Shown here: positions 17,787 through 25,418 of the stretch, piece after piece
Layout: the number at the start of each line of letters is the position of its first letter
Position numbering within the stretch: position 1 is the first letter of the stretch
DNA from: Collimonas sp. OK307
GTDB lineage: Bacteria > Pseudomonadota > Gammaproteobacteria > Burkholderiales > Burkholderiaceae_D
Length of the DNA: 64,000 bases
Reading direction: 5' to 3'
Assembly: GCF_900113705.1 (NCBI RefSeq)
Contig: NZ_FOQI01000006.1
Location: 1 to 64,000 of the forward strand
Made by a program: the position numbers and the translations under genes
Notes under the pieces: generated by a model
What the model was told of the DNA's origin: nothing
The model's database searches: none
Seen by the model: the letters and a program-made list of their open reading frames with translations, nothing else

Positions 17787-19058
17787 TTAGCGAACTAAAA
17801 CCGGGACAAGCGGGCCGGCCGCACCGCCTGCTAGCCCATTCGTTGTACATGGACTGCTCGTAGTGCCGGCATTGCCTAGAAACTCCAATTGCACTGTTGC
17901 TGTAGGCCCGCTTAACGGCTGCAACATGAACATGCATACGTAATCAATCACCTTGTTCGAGGTATTGACGACAGGTGAGGTCACCAACCTTCTGCTAAAG
18001 CCGTATAAATTGTGTTCGCCCCCGGCGCCAGGTGTAGCCAATGTTTTGAAACCACCTTTCATAGACAAACCCGTAATAGTATCTCCGCCGTTCACGCTGG
18101 TTCCGGTATTGTCATAAGAGGCAAAGGCCGCACGTTTCGTGGTGAAGTTGGCTGCACTCGGATCTGAGCCCGCTGCCGGCGTCCCCGACCAGGCGTTTTG
18201 TGGAACTGCGTTGGTCCAATTGGTCGAGGTATACGCATAGCCCGAATAATCGGGATGATTGACGCTGGGACCGGGATCATTATTCTTATAGATACCGAAA
18301 CGGTAATTCCACGTGGCATCCACTGAAGATTGGATGCCCGGGGTTCCTAATGTATCGCCCAGCTTGGTGCCGCAATATCCTGGTTCGCCAAGTTCCGTTT
18401 TTGTCTCACTCGCGTTCGTGCTGCCGTTCAAGTTGTACCATCCCATTTCACCATTCGACTGCGTGCCATTGCCGATCATGTTGACCCACTCGCCGATCTG
18501 GAATCCGTAATTCGGAGCGGTTCCGGTTGCCTTGGGTTTCAATCCAACCGGGATCGGGCACGTGGTTTGGGCACTTGCACGGGTCGCCACCGCGAGCGCC
18601 AGTACATTTTTTGTATTCGAGTATGTCGCTGTATCACCGGAAAAAGCGCCCATGGATTGCAGCAACCACATTTTCACGCCTGACTGCGTATGCTGACATT
18701 GCGCATACTTGGCCTTCGTCGGATCGACAGTGGCAACATAGGCGGAGTCTTTGAAGGTAATATCTGCGTTGACGAGTGCCCCTTGGCCACTCCATGTGGC
18801 AGATTGGAAATTGACGCCGTTCAAGTTTCCCGCGGTCTTTCCGGCACTCCAAGCACGTGTCAACGCGGTGCCCTCGCCGTCAAGCTCTTGCGCTGCAGCC
18901 AAAGCACAACTGTCCATCGCCGTTTGCAATTCTGTTTTCACGACGAACAGATGACCAAAGTCCAGTGCAATTGCCATGAATCCCAGCAGGAGCAGCAGGA
19001 CGAGCGATACGGTAACTATCACTGCCCCGTCCTGGCGATGGCTAACAACATGGCTCAC
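17787..19058 (-). CDS. tadG: TadG-like pilus-associated protein
   Basis: 423 residues, read from a GTG at 19058 with AAGGC upstream. The N-terminal part RQDGAVIVTVSLVLLLLLGF is the TadG/TadE-like membrane anchor, followed by ALDFGHLFVVKTELQTAMDSCALAAAQEL, which is the conserved Putative-Flp-pilus-assembly segment of TadG proteins. The large remaining part is periplasmic or surface-exposed, rich in Gly, Ser, Thr and Asn, with four or more Cys (VCMF.., SSPCTTNG). Members often have a von Willebrand-like region; none is evident here, so this is a short TadG. It lies between the pilins and tadE. Confidence 0.85.
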   Translation of the reverse strand: MSHVVSHRQDGAVIVTVSLVLLLLLGFMAIALDFGHLFVVKTELQTAMDSCALAAAQELDGEGTALTRAWSAGKTAGNLNGVNFQSATWSGQGALVNADITFKDSAYVATVDPTKAKYAQCQHTQSGVKMWLLQSMGAFSGDTATYSNTKNVLALAVATRASAQTTCPIPVGLKPKATGTAPNYGFQIGEWVNMIGNGTQSNGEMGWYNLNGSTNASETKTELGEPGYCGTKLGDTLGTPGIQSSVDATWNYRFGIYKNNDPGPSVNHPDYSGYAYTSTNWTNAVPQNAWSGTPAAGSDPSAANFTTKRAAFASYDNTGTSVNGGDTITGLSMKGGFKTLATPGAGGEHNLYGFSRRLVTSPVVNTSNKVIDYVCMFMLQPLSGPTATVQLEFLGNAGTTSSPCTTNGLAGGAAGPLVPVLVR

Positions 19059-19121
19059 GATGATGCCTTTTTTAGAATGGTTATAAAGTAATTTTTTCGA
19101 ATACCTGGTTAAATAACAAAA

Positions 19122-19298
19122 TCAACTGCATGCCGCTGTCGTCAGGCAGTTGGCTACGCGAGCAATAAAATTTGTGAAGTAGCCACCGGTGCCAAGCCCC
19201 TGCAATGCAAGAACCAGTGCAATCGACACGACAGCGATGATCAGCGCATATTCGACAACTTGAGCGCCTTCTTCCTCCTTGAGCAACTGAGCGAACAT
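19122..19298 (-). CDS. flp: Flp-type pilin, second copy
   Basis: 58 residues from the ATG at 19298, which has AAAGGA at good spacing; an earlier ATG at 19328 adds ten residues without a ribosome site. The leader ends EEEG, then AQVVEYALIIAVVSIALVL: cleavage after Gly, Glu at +5, Tyr at +6 is the Flp signature. The C-terminus has FIARVANCL and a second Cys, TAACS, matching the first copy. The mature part is nearly identical to that of the pilin at 19448-19654 through the hydrophobic helix, so this is a recent tandem duplication with divergence in the tail. Confidence 0.92.
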   Translation of the reverse strand: MFAQLLKEEEGAQVVEYALIIAVVSIALVLALQGLGTGGYFTNFIARVANCLTTAACS

Positions 19299-19447
19299 GA
19301 TATTTTCCTTTGCTGCGTCAATATTCATTTAGTAGCGGCACGACTGAATTCTGGTGATTTAACTTGACCTTGAACCGCCATATTCAGAGCGGTGGTCGCG
19401 CGACCGTTAGCGGCCGCGGCGCCACCATCGATTTCTGCTGCCGTCCC

Positions 19448-19654
19448 TTAAGAGCAATTTGATGTGGAAAGGCAATTGTTAACACGGCTGATAAAAGTGC
19501 TGAATGTGGTGCCAGTCGTTAATCCCTTGAGTGCCAAAACCAGCGCAATCGACACGACAGCGATGATCAGCGCGTACTCGACAACTTGAGCGCCTTCTTC
19601 GTCTTTCGCAAAGGAGCGGATAGAATGCTTGGTAGCATTGAGAATGGTGTTCAT
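19448..19654 (-). CDS. flp: Flp-type major pilin, first copy
   Basis: 68 residues, AGAGG before the ATG at 19654. A basic leader of about 20 residues ends in DEEG, followed by AQVVEYALIIAVVSIALVL; CpaA would cut after the Gly and Tyr at +6 is the Flp hallmark. The short exposed tail contains FISRVNNCL and STSNCS, two Cys that could form a loop. It and the 58-residue copy 150 bases downstream share the helix almost exactly. Being upstream it may be the more abundant pilin. Confidence 0.93.
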   Translation of the reverse strand: MNTILNATKHSIRSFAKDEEGAQVVEYALIIAVVSIALVLALKGLTTGTTFSTFISRVNNCLSTSNCS

Positions 19655-19818
19655 TTTTTACCTCTCGAGAGTAGTTGTGAATCAAAATTTATGGCTTTGA
19701 TGCTGCATCGGTATTACTTACTTCTGCTACTGAACTAAAAAGAACAAATGCCACCTTTTCCACTGACAACTTATCCTGTTGCCTTGATCATTAAAATCGC
19801 TGATGCATCAATTTGACG

Positions 19819-20091
19819 TTATTGGGCGCCGCCTAGACTGCCTCCAATATTGATAACATTGACCGCTGGCGGCGGCGACCTGAAAGTGCCTTGATAAAGA
19901 ATGATGGCTTCCCTGCCTGCTTTGCCATCCATGCCTGCCACCTGATCCGGATTCTTTCCGGCGTCAGGATTAATGGTCATCTTGAGTTTGGCTTCGCGCA
20001 CGGCGTCGCCGAACCTGGTGTCGTAGTTGGGAGTCACCGTCGAGCAGCCCGCCGTCAGGACGAGCAACAGTGCGATTGCGAGCTTGTTCAT
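19819..20091 (-). CDS. Small lipoprotein within the tad operon
   Basis: 90 residues. The N-terminus MNKLAIALLLVLTAGCST has a lipobox LTAGC with Cys16, so the protein should be lipidated and probably outer-membrane bound. The mature part is polar, including NPDQVAGMDGKAGREAIILYQGTF, and ends in a Gly-rich tail. It begins 11 bases after the secretin gene and precedes the pilins, a position where other tad loci carry a pilotin or CpaD/RcpB-like protein; it is much shorter than CpaD. A pilotin-like role for the secretin is plausible but unproven. Confidence 0.8.
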   Translation of the reverse strand: MNKLAIALLLVLTAGCSTVTPNYDTRFGDAVREAKLKMTINPDAGKNPDQVAGMDGKAGREAIILYQGTFRSPPPAVNVINIGGSLGGAQ

Positions 20092-20102
20092 GGACTTTCC
20101 TT

Positions 20103-21734
20103 TTATTTGATTTCAGGAGCGGCGGCGGCAACAGAACCGACTTCGATTTCTGCGGCTGGAACTGGTGTTGCAACAGCGACTGGAACTGGTGCTGCGACAG
20201 CGGCTGGAACTGGAGCTGCCGCAGGGGCAGGAACTGGTGTTGCTTGTGCGGCTGGGACCGGTGCTGCGGCAGGGGCAGGAGCCTGTGCCGGAGCGGAGCC
20301 TTCCAGGCTGCCGTTGAAATACACTTCACCACGACTAGGTACGACATGGTTATCCGTCGGCAGCACAGGTACTTCCGCCAGCGGCTTCACCAGGTGCGGC
20401 GTAATCACGAATAGCAGTTCCGTCTGATCGGTCTGGAACTCTGAACTCCTGAACAGCGCACCCAGGACCGGCACTTCGCCTAAACCAGGAAATCGCTTCA
20501 TGGACTCAGTGACGTTGTTCTTGATCAGGCCGGCAATGGCGAAACTTTGGCCATCGTTGAGTTGCACTGTGGTGTCTGCCCGGCGTACAGTCAGCGATGG
20601 CAGCACTGCAGTGACGCCACCGACAGTGGTGAACGGCGAGCCGACCTGCGACAGGTCCGACACTTCCGACACCATCTTCAAGTTGATCCGGGTGCCGTCC
20701 AGCACGGTCGGCATGAACTTCACGCCGATGCCGAACTCCTTTTCTTCCAGCGTGATCGTCGGTACGCCATTGTTGTTGGTTTGCGAGACCGGAATGAAAA
20801 TCTTTCCCCCCGACAGGAAGCTGGCTTGCTGACCGCTGATAGCCATGATGTTCGGTTCAGCCAACACCCGCACCAGTCCATCATTCTTCTGCCCATCCAG
20901 GTTTACCGCGGTCCTGCCGATCTTCAACGCCTGCAGCAAGCCACCGCCGTTGCTCAAGAAACTGGACAGCAAGGAGAAGCTATTGCTGCCGCCGTTGCTG
21001 GCGCGGGTCAGATTGACACTCGCCCCAAGTTTGTCGAGCAGCGTCTTGCTGACCTCGGCAATTTTCACTTCCAGCATCACCTGTTGCGGGGTCATGATGC
21101 GGAGCATGTTGACCACCTTCTTGCCATCACCATAAGCAGTGGCCAGGCTCATCGCTTCGTCGAGCTTGACGGCGTCAGTGACTTTGCCGGTCAGCACCAG
21201 TGCGTTTTCTGCTCCCCGCACTTTAATCCCGGTTTCTTCAGGCATCAATTCGGTTATCTTGGCTTGCAGGCTGCCCGGATCGACGGTGACGATGATGTCC
21301 TTGATGACGCAGCGCCCATTCGCACCCTGCAAGACCACATTCATGGATCCGGTCTTCCTCCCTAGAAAGAACAGTTCTGTAGGACTGAGCAGCGTAATTT
21401 CTACGTCTGCCACGCCATCGGAACCTGCCTGTGCCGGCGCTGGCGGCGCATTCCCCGGTGCTGCCGGTGCGTTCTTGTCGGTCGTTGCAGGAGGCTTGCC
21501 TGCCCGGCTCGACGATTGACCGCCAATCAGCATGCGCGCCGCGGGTTCATCCAACCTGATGACACTCGATTTGCCGAGAGTGACATAAGTTACAGGATCG
21601 ACCGTTACGGATCCGCAAGGTTTCAAACCTGAGGAGCCTGGGGCGTGAGTTGCAAAAGGCGCGGTTGCCGCGAAAGCGCCACCTGTCACAGTCAACGCAG
21701 CGAAGAAAATCGCATTTTTGTAGTTGTTATTCAC
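20103..21734 (-). CDS. cpaC: Outer-membrane secretin CpaC/RcpA of the Tad pilus
   Basis: 543 residues with a signal peptide (NAIFFAALTVTGGAFA). The N-terminal part is the pilus/secretin N-domain (VTYVTLGKSSVIRLDEPAAR), followed by a BON-like stretch, then the secretin core with VRVLAEPNIMAISGQQASFL, GGKIFIPV and LPSLTVRRADTTVQLNDGQSF. It forms the outer-membrane channel for the Flp pilus. Two odd points: a Pro-Ala-Ala linker of about 65 residues at the C-terminus (multiple AAPVPA-type units), and a second Ala/Pro-rich insert near residues 80-110. The tail may be periplasmic or serve in binding the small lipoprotein encoded just downstream. Confidence 0.93.
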   Translation of the reverse strand: MNNNYKNAIFFAALTVTGGAFAATAPFATHAPGSSGLKPCGSVTVDPVTYVTLGKSSVIRLDEPAARMLIGGQSSSRAGKPPATTDKNAPAAPGNAPPAPAQAGSDGVADVEITLLSPTELFFLGRKTGSMNVVLQGANGRCVIKDIIVTVDPGSLQAKITELMPEETGIKVRGAENALVLTGKVTDAVKLDEAMSLATAYGDGKKVVNMLRIMTPQQVMLEVKIAEVSKTLLDKLGASVNLTRASNGGSNSFSLLSSFLSNGGGLLQALKIGRTAVNLDGQKNDGLVRVLAEPNIMAISGQQASFLSGGKIFIPVSQTNNNGVPTITLEEKEFGIGVKFMPTVLDGTRINLKMVSEVSDLSQVGSPFTTVGGVTAVLPSLTVRRADTTVQLNDGQSFAIAGLIKNNVTESMKRFPGLGEVPVLGALFRSSEFQTDQTELLFVITPHLVKPLAEVPVLPTDNHVVPSRGEVYFNGSLEGSAPAQAPAPAAAPVPAAQATPVPAPAAAPVPAAVAAPVPVAVATPVPAAEIEVGSVAAAAPEIK

Positions 21735-21760
21735 TTGAACTGCTCCCTAGATTGTTTTAG

Positions 21761-22600
21761 TTAAAAACAGTTAAGTGCCCGGCTGCCGTTCTGAATGACC
21801 TCGACGCATTCCGAGGCTGAAGCTACCGCTGGCCTGCTGCGCGCTATCCTGGGCTTGGCCGCCGCAACCTTGGTCGGTAACACTTCTTTTTCTACGTGCT
21901 CTCCAAACAACTGGCTCTTGGTAATGCCTGCGGTGTCTACCGTCTTCTGATCCACCTGGTTGCGCAGCACCAGCGACAATGTACCGACACTGCGAGCAAG
22001 ATCAAGTTTCTCCGCGTCTTCCAGCGACAACTCCAGTGTCACGGCACTGACCACCTTGGGCTTGGTATCGTCCCGGCCCGACTCCTGTGCTACCGCCAAC
22101 ACCAGCACATGTTCCAGGACGGTCTTGCTGATCTGCTTGCTCTCTTCGCCGTTGCCCTTGTCCTGCTGCGCATTCACCACGACGTCGACATAATTGCCGG
22201 GGAGTGCGAATCCGGCTACGCCGACCACGTCATTGACGCGCACAGTCATTGCGCGCTTGCCCTCCGCAATCACAGCCGAAAGACCGCCTTGCGTACCGAC
22301 CGGCGCCAGCTTGCCTTCGAGAATGGCTTCGCCGCGTAGCACGCCGACTTTCACCACCCGATCCTGCACGTCCTTGATTTCCTTGAATGCGCCCGCTGGC
22401 ACCGAACCGCTGGGCCAGTCGATGGTCGACAGCATTTGTGGATTGATCTTGCTGCCCAGTTCGATATCGGTCACGGCTACCACGACCTTGTTGGATGCGA
22501 TGTTCCCTTGCTGCGATACCCATCCCGCCGCATAGACCGCGGCTCCGAGACCGATCGCCGCTGCCAGTAACAGCAATCCAAGTGCTTTGATGTTTTTCAT
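21761..22600 (-). CDS. cpaB: Tad pilus assembly protein CpaB/RcpC (SAF domain)
   Basis: 279 residues: an N-terminal membrane anchor (ALGLLLLAAAIGLGAAVYAAG), then a SAF domain (VVVAVTDIELGSKINPQML...IDWP, residues about 40-100) and the RcpC-type region with GGLSAVIAEGKRAMTVRVNDVVGVAGFALPGNYVDVV (split across residues 110-150). CpaB is a periplasmic partner of the secretin. It lies between the prepilin peptidase and the secretin gene as in most Tad loci, with 30 bases to the peptidase and 26 to the secretin. Confidence 0.92.
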   Translation of the reverse strand: MKNIKALGLLLLAAAIGLGAAVYAAGWVSQQGNIASNKVVVAVTDIELGSKINPQMLSTIDWPSGSVPAGAFKEIKDVQDRVVKVGVLRGEAILEGKLAPVGTQGGLSAVIAEGKRAMTVRVNDVVGVAGFALPGNYVDVVVNAQQDKGNGEESKQISKTVLEHVLVLAVAQESGRDDTKPKVVSAVTLELSLEDAEKLDLARSVGTLSLVLRNQVDQKTVDTAGITKSQLFGEHVEKEVLPTKVAAAKPRIARSRPAVASASECVEVIQNGSRALNCF

Positions 22601-22630
22601 ATCCGGTCCCTGTCAGGTCTGACTTGTCGT

Positions 22631-23215
22631 CTACAAATAACCCAGTTGATTCGCCACCACATAACCAAACGTGCCAATTCCAATGCTGACGCCGTATGGC
22701 ATTTTTCCTACCGATTTGCTTGCTTCCAAACTCACGTCTGGCTTGATGCCTCCGGCCGCAGAGAACACCATGGTTTGCACGATATTTTTTACGTTGGTGA
22801 AGATGCGCCCCAACGCTTTGTTAAACAACGCGAATCCCAATGCAACCAGGCCGCCTGCAATAAAAGTGGCGATGACTGCAAACACGATGTACGGCACGCC
22901 AAGGAACGCCCCGACCATCGCCATAAGCTTTACATCTCCCGCCCCCATCGCCTTGATTGCATAGAGCGGCAACATCATACAAAAGCCCAACAGCATGCCC
23001 TCGAACCCCCATAGCAATCCCGCCGGCAGCGAGGCCGCCGCCGCCGTGCTGTAGATCAGGCCGAACAGCGTGCCGCTCGCGGTCAGCCAGTTAGGTATCT
23101 TGTAGGTGCGGCAATCACTCACCGCGGCAATAATGAGCAGGATGAAGAGCACGCATATGCGTGGATCTTTCACCAGCATGCCGAGGAGTTGAAGTAGCGC
23201 GTAAAATTCTTGCAT
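22631..23215 (-). CDS. cpaA: Prepilin peptidase CpaA/TadV
   Basis: 194 residues, polytopic (about five or six helices). It is an aspartic protease of the A24 family acting at the inner membrane; it removes the leaders of Flp, TadE and TadG-type proteins. The two catalytic Asp are visible: Asp34 in SDCRTYKIPN and Asp94 in MGAGDVKLMA. There is no N-terminal methylase domain, as expected for the TadV subclass. No strong ribosome site precedes the ATG at 23215. The mini-pilin gene lies 71 bases upstream. Confidence 0.93.
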   Translation of the reverse strand: MQEFYALLQLLGMLVKDPRICVLFILLIIAAVSDCRTYKIPNWLTASGTLFGLIYSTAAAASLPAGLLWGFEGMLLGFCMMLPLYAIKAMGAGDVKLMAMVGAFLGVPYIVFAVIATFIAGGLVALGFALFNKALGRIFTNVKNIVQTMVFSAAGGIKPDVSLEASKSVGKMPYGVSIGIGTFGYVVANQLGYL

Positions 23216-23286
23216 GATCAGTCTCTGTGCTCAGTGATAAGACATGTACCCGGAAAATCTCTGCAACTTGAAATCGACGTGATTTC

Positions 23287-23433
23287 TTATACTTCCTTGA
23301 CCAGCGCCAGCAGCATCAGCAAACAAACCACGACGATAAGTGCGCCTACCAGCGCAAACTCTATTAGCGACGCGCCAGTATCTTCCATCAGGAAATACCG
23401 GGCGACATGCGACAGATCCTTGGAAAATCGCAT
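23287..23433 (-). CDS. 48-residue pilin-like protein at the head of the tad operon
   Basis: A 49-codon frame with AGGAG seven bases before its ATG (23433). It encodes a charged leader (MRFSKDLSHVARYFLMEDTG), then ASLIEFALVGALIVVV and a short hydrophobic end. Cleavage after Gly20 would leave Glu at +5 and Phe at +6, so the leader and helix are Flp/TadE-like, but the usual exposed C-terminal segment is missing: the mature product would be 28 residues, little more than the assembly helix. Phe at +6 resembles the pseudopilins TadE/TadF rather than the two Tyr-type Flp copies. It is the first gene of the operon, ahead of the peptidase. I take it as a real gene because ribosome site, motif and position all agree. 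Confidence 0.75.
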   Translation of the reverse strand: MRFSKDLSHVARYFLMEDTGASLIEFALVGALIVVVCLLMLLALVKEV

Positions 23434-24145
23434 AGGTTTCTCCTGAATGATTTTTCATGATTGGCTCGACTTGCCTCAACTAAGCGGCAATGTTTGTATT
23501 GTTGAATGGAGTATAGGCAGGAGGAAAAGCGGGGGCATGAACGATGAGTCCTAATTTGAATAGGACCGAGCGCCTTTTTTTTGATCAGGGAGGGCAGGAG
23601 TAATCCACTAGGACGGTCAGGAGAAATCCATCCGAAACGTATTTCTTACGCCGTGTGACCGCTCACCTAAATGATGCAGAAAAAGCGTATCAATGCTGGC
23701 TGGCAACTGGGAAACGCGCTGGCGGATCATCCCGGCATAAGTTGCTGTAAAGTTCAAAAATAATTTCCACACAGATTCATCCTGCCCGCCCCGCCAGATC
23801 TGGTTACGACTGAGAATTAGTAGCGAGTGACGATGCGCGGCAGAACGCAGCGTCTGTCGCAGCCGAATGTGCAGAGCCAGCCATTTTCTGCCCTCAGCCT
23901 GCCAAGGCTGATTTCCGCTCCTGATGCCAGAGGCGGAACGGGGGTTTTATTTCAAAGCCGGCAAGGTATTGACGCCGGCGAATTGCGGGAGATTTCAGAC
24001 ACCTCCCCGATGATGTTAGTTAGCGACGCTCGCCGCTCTGGTGTATCCGTATCGATGATGACGGCCACGGGGGCAACATTTTTATGCGTCAATGTCAAAC
24101 GCCTGTCATATTATCCCGCTAAGATCTATCCCAACCTCATATATG
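23434..24145. other. Intergenic region upstream of the tad operon, no convincing gene
   Basis: About 700 bases without a supported gene; a 127-codon plus-strand frame at 23827-24210 has no ribosome site, no recognisable motif and odd composition. On the minus strand a TATACT (complement of 23510-23515) lies 77 bases before the mini-pilin start and could be a -10 box, but I see no good -35. GTCCTA (23548-23553) and TAGGAC (23561-23566) form a 6-base-pair palindrome with a 7-base spacer near this site, a candidate operator or the stem before the plus-strand T8 run at 23575-23582. Confidence 0.5.
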
Positions 24146-24232
24146 GCTATCGATATGTGAGTAGATTCATCAATAGCCTTGTCACTTTGCAGATACCACT
24201 GGACGGCTAGAATCTTCTCACATATCGATAGC
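24146..24232. repeat. Long imperfect hairpin: 23-base inverted arms with a 41-base centre
   Basis: Left arm 24146-24168 (begins GCTATCGATATGTGAG) is complementary to right arm 24210-24232 (ends CTCACATATCGATAGC) with a single mismatch over 23 bases. The stem continues inward after a 5-base one-sided bulge by TAGCC (24174-24178) against GGCTA (24205-24209), and again by GTC/GAC. It lies 47 bases beyond the stop codon of the glycosyltransferase-like gene. No T-run follows on either strand, so it is not a standard terminator. Its bulged form recalls integron attC sites but the required end boxes (AAC/GTT) are absent. There is no flanking direct repeat typical of a MITE. Confidence 0.7.
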
Positions 24233-24279
24233 GTCCCTTCCCCGGCTATACGATCTTAAGCGAGCAATTTCACTTTCAC

Positions 24280-25140
24280 TCAAAGTGGAGGCGGATTGGG
24301 CTGCAGGTATTCCTGTCCCGTGAGGTGCATCCGGGCGCCCAGCGGGCCGCCGACAGCATAGGGCAAGGAAGTAAGTAGCGAGTTCGCAAAGTCCCCCTTA
24401 TATAACTTGGAACCCTGGTGGCTCAAATTTGAATTGGCGTCGATGTAGATCGACTCGCCAAGTCCTGACCATAGCCGGCAAAAACCGTAGTCCTCCGACA
24501 GATAGCGGCGTGTAACAGGATCGAGCATGACATCGAAGAAGCGGTAATGCAGCCCGCGGTCGGGGACATCAATGGTATCGGGTACATAGTTAAGCTCAGG
24601 ATAGCTGGCGATCAACCGCTCGAACACGCTACGCTTGATCACCATGAAGCCGGTCGGCGCCTCCTCCATGCGCATGAAGCCGTCGGGTTGCACTTCCAGG
24701 TTGATCTGGTTGTCGCCATCGACAATTCTTGCATTGACCGTATAGCGCGTATATCCCGCCTCGAATTGCTGTTGGGTGGTTCCTGCCGGCAGGCCTTGCT
24801 GAGGCCAGTTTTCGCGTTTGAGCGGATATACCCCCGCCGCAATATCGTAGCCTGACCGCAGTAACCGGAATGCGGCTTCGGAGGAAAATCCGATGTCGGC
24901 GTCGATCCAGAACAAATGCGTCCATTGCGGGTTGGCGAGAAATTCGGCGACGCAGTTGTTACGCGCGCGCGTCACCAGGCTTTCTCCCTGATGCATGAAA
25001 ACCTGCATCGGCATGCCGGAGCGCTCGGCTTGAATAGTAAAATTCAATAGCGATGTCACATAGTTCTGGAAATACTTTCCGTCATGGCTAGGTGTCATGA
25101 TCAGGGGGCAAATACGTGTGAGATCAACCGGTTCTGGCAT
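24280..25140 (-). CDS. GT-A-type glycosyltransferase-like protein of unknown role
   Basis: 286 residues without membrane helices or signal peptide. Features point to a GT-A fold: MQVFMHQGESLVTRARNNCV, then LFWIDADIGFSSEA with a DxD-like DAD near residue 80, GYDIAAGVYPLKRENW, and a late acidic SEDYGFCRLW motif. Such proteins occur in phages and bacteria as unassigned glycosyltransferases. The ATG at 25140 has AAGAGA ahead of it. The gene stands alone, flanked by the hairpin at 24.2 kb and the REP-like element at 25.2 kb, so it may be an acquired single gene. Donor and acceptor unknown. Confidence 0.65.
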   Translation of the reverse strand: MPEPVDLTRICPLIMTPSHDGKYFQNYVTSLLNFTIQAERSGMPMQVFMHQGESLVTRARNNCVAEFLANPQWTHLFWIDADIGFSSEAAFRLLRSGYDIAAGVYPLKRENWPQQGLPAGTTQQQFEAGYTRYTVNARIVDGDNQINLEVQPDGFMRMEEAPTGFMVIKRSVFERLIASYPELNYVPDTIDVPDRGLHYRFFDVMLDPVTRRYLSEDYGFCRLWSGLGESIYIDANSNLSHQGSKLYKGDFANSLLTSLPYAVGGPLGARMHLTGQEYLQPNPPPL

Positions 25141-25221
25141 CTTCGTTTCTCTTGTCGATTTATTGTTGTTAACTTAAGACACACTTTGAGAGGTGAGCCC
25201 CGCTCATTTTACCAATATACG

Positions 25222-25418
25222 ATGCGACGAGCAGCACGAACTAAGCGACGATAAGTGAATCGCCTCTCTCCGTAACCGTGATGTGGGGTCAGAGTCGAGT
25301 TTCGCGATAAAGCCTGCGAAAGTCACTCTGACCCCGCTTAGTGGACCACGGAGCAGGAGTCGCAAAACAAAAAAAACAAACCGACGATAAGTGAATCGCT
25401 TCTCTCCGTAACCGTGAT
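25222..25418. repeat. REP-like palindromic element with flanking direct repeats
   Basis: A hairpin GGGGTCAGAGT...ACTCTGACCCC occupies 25285-25335, with TTTCGCGATAAAGCCTGCGAAA in its centre. It is flanked by a 37-base direct repeat, beginning CGACGATAAGTGAATCGC, at 25246-25282 and 25382-25418 (one mismatch). A 23-base segment beginning ATGCGACGAGCAGC (25222-25244) precedes it. The same hairpin with the same outer segment recurs in the opposite orientation at 58124-58200. GGGGTCAGAGT palindromes are typical of REP elements mobilised by RAYT-type transposases, but no such transposase is in the window. The second direct repeat ends one base before the GntR stop codon. Confidence 0.78.

Noticed and set aside
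23460..23475. Sigma-54 promoter ahead of the tad operon
   Set aside because: A GG and GC pair is present but spaced by 8 rather than 10 bases and on the plus strand.
23827..24210. 127-codon plus-strand frame
   Set aside because: No ribosome site or motif, and it runs into the hairpin at 24.15 kb.
24146..24232. Integron attC site
   Set aside because: The bulged stem is suggestive, but the end boxes with AAC and GTT are absent and no integrase or cassette array is present.
25200..25418. Insertion sequence at the REP-like element
   Set aside because: No transposase reading frame lies inside or beside it.
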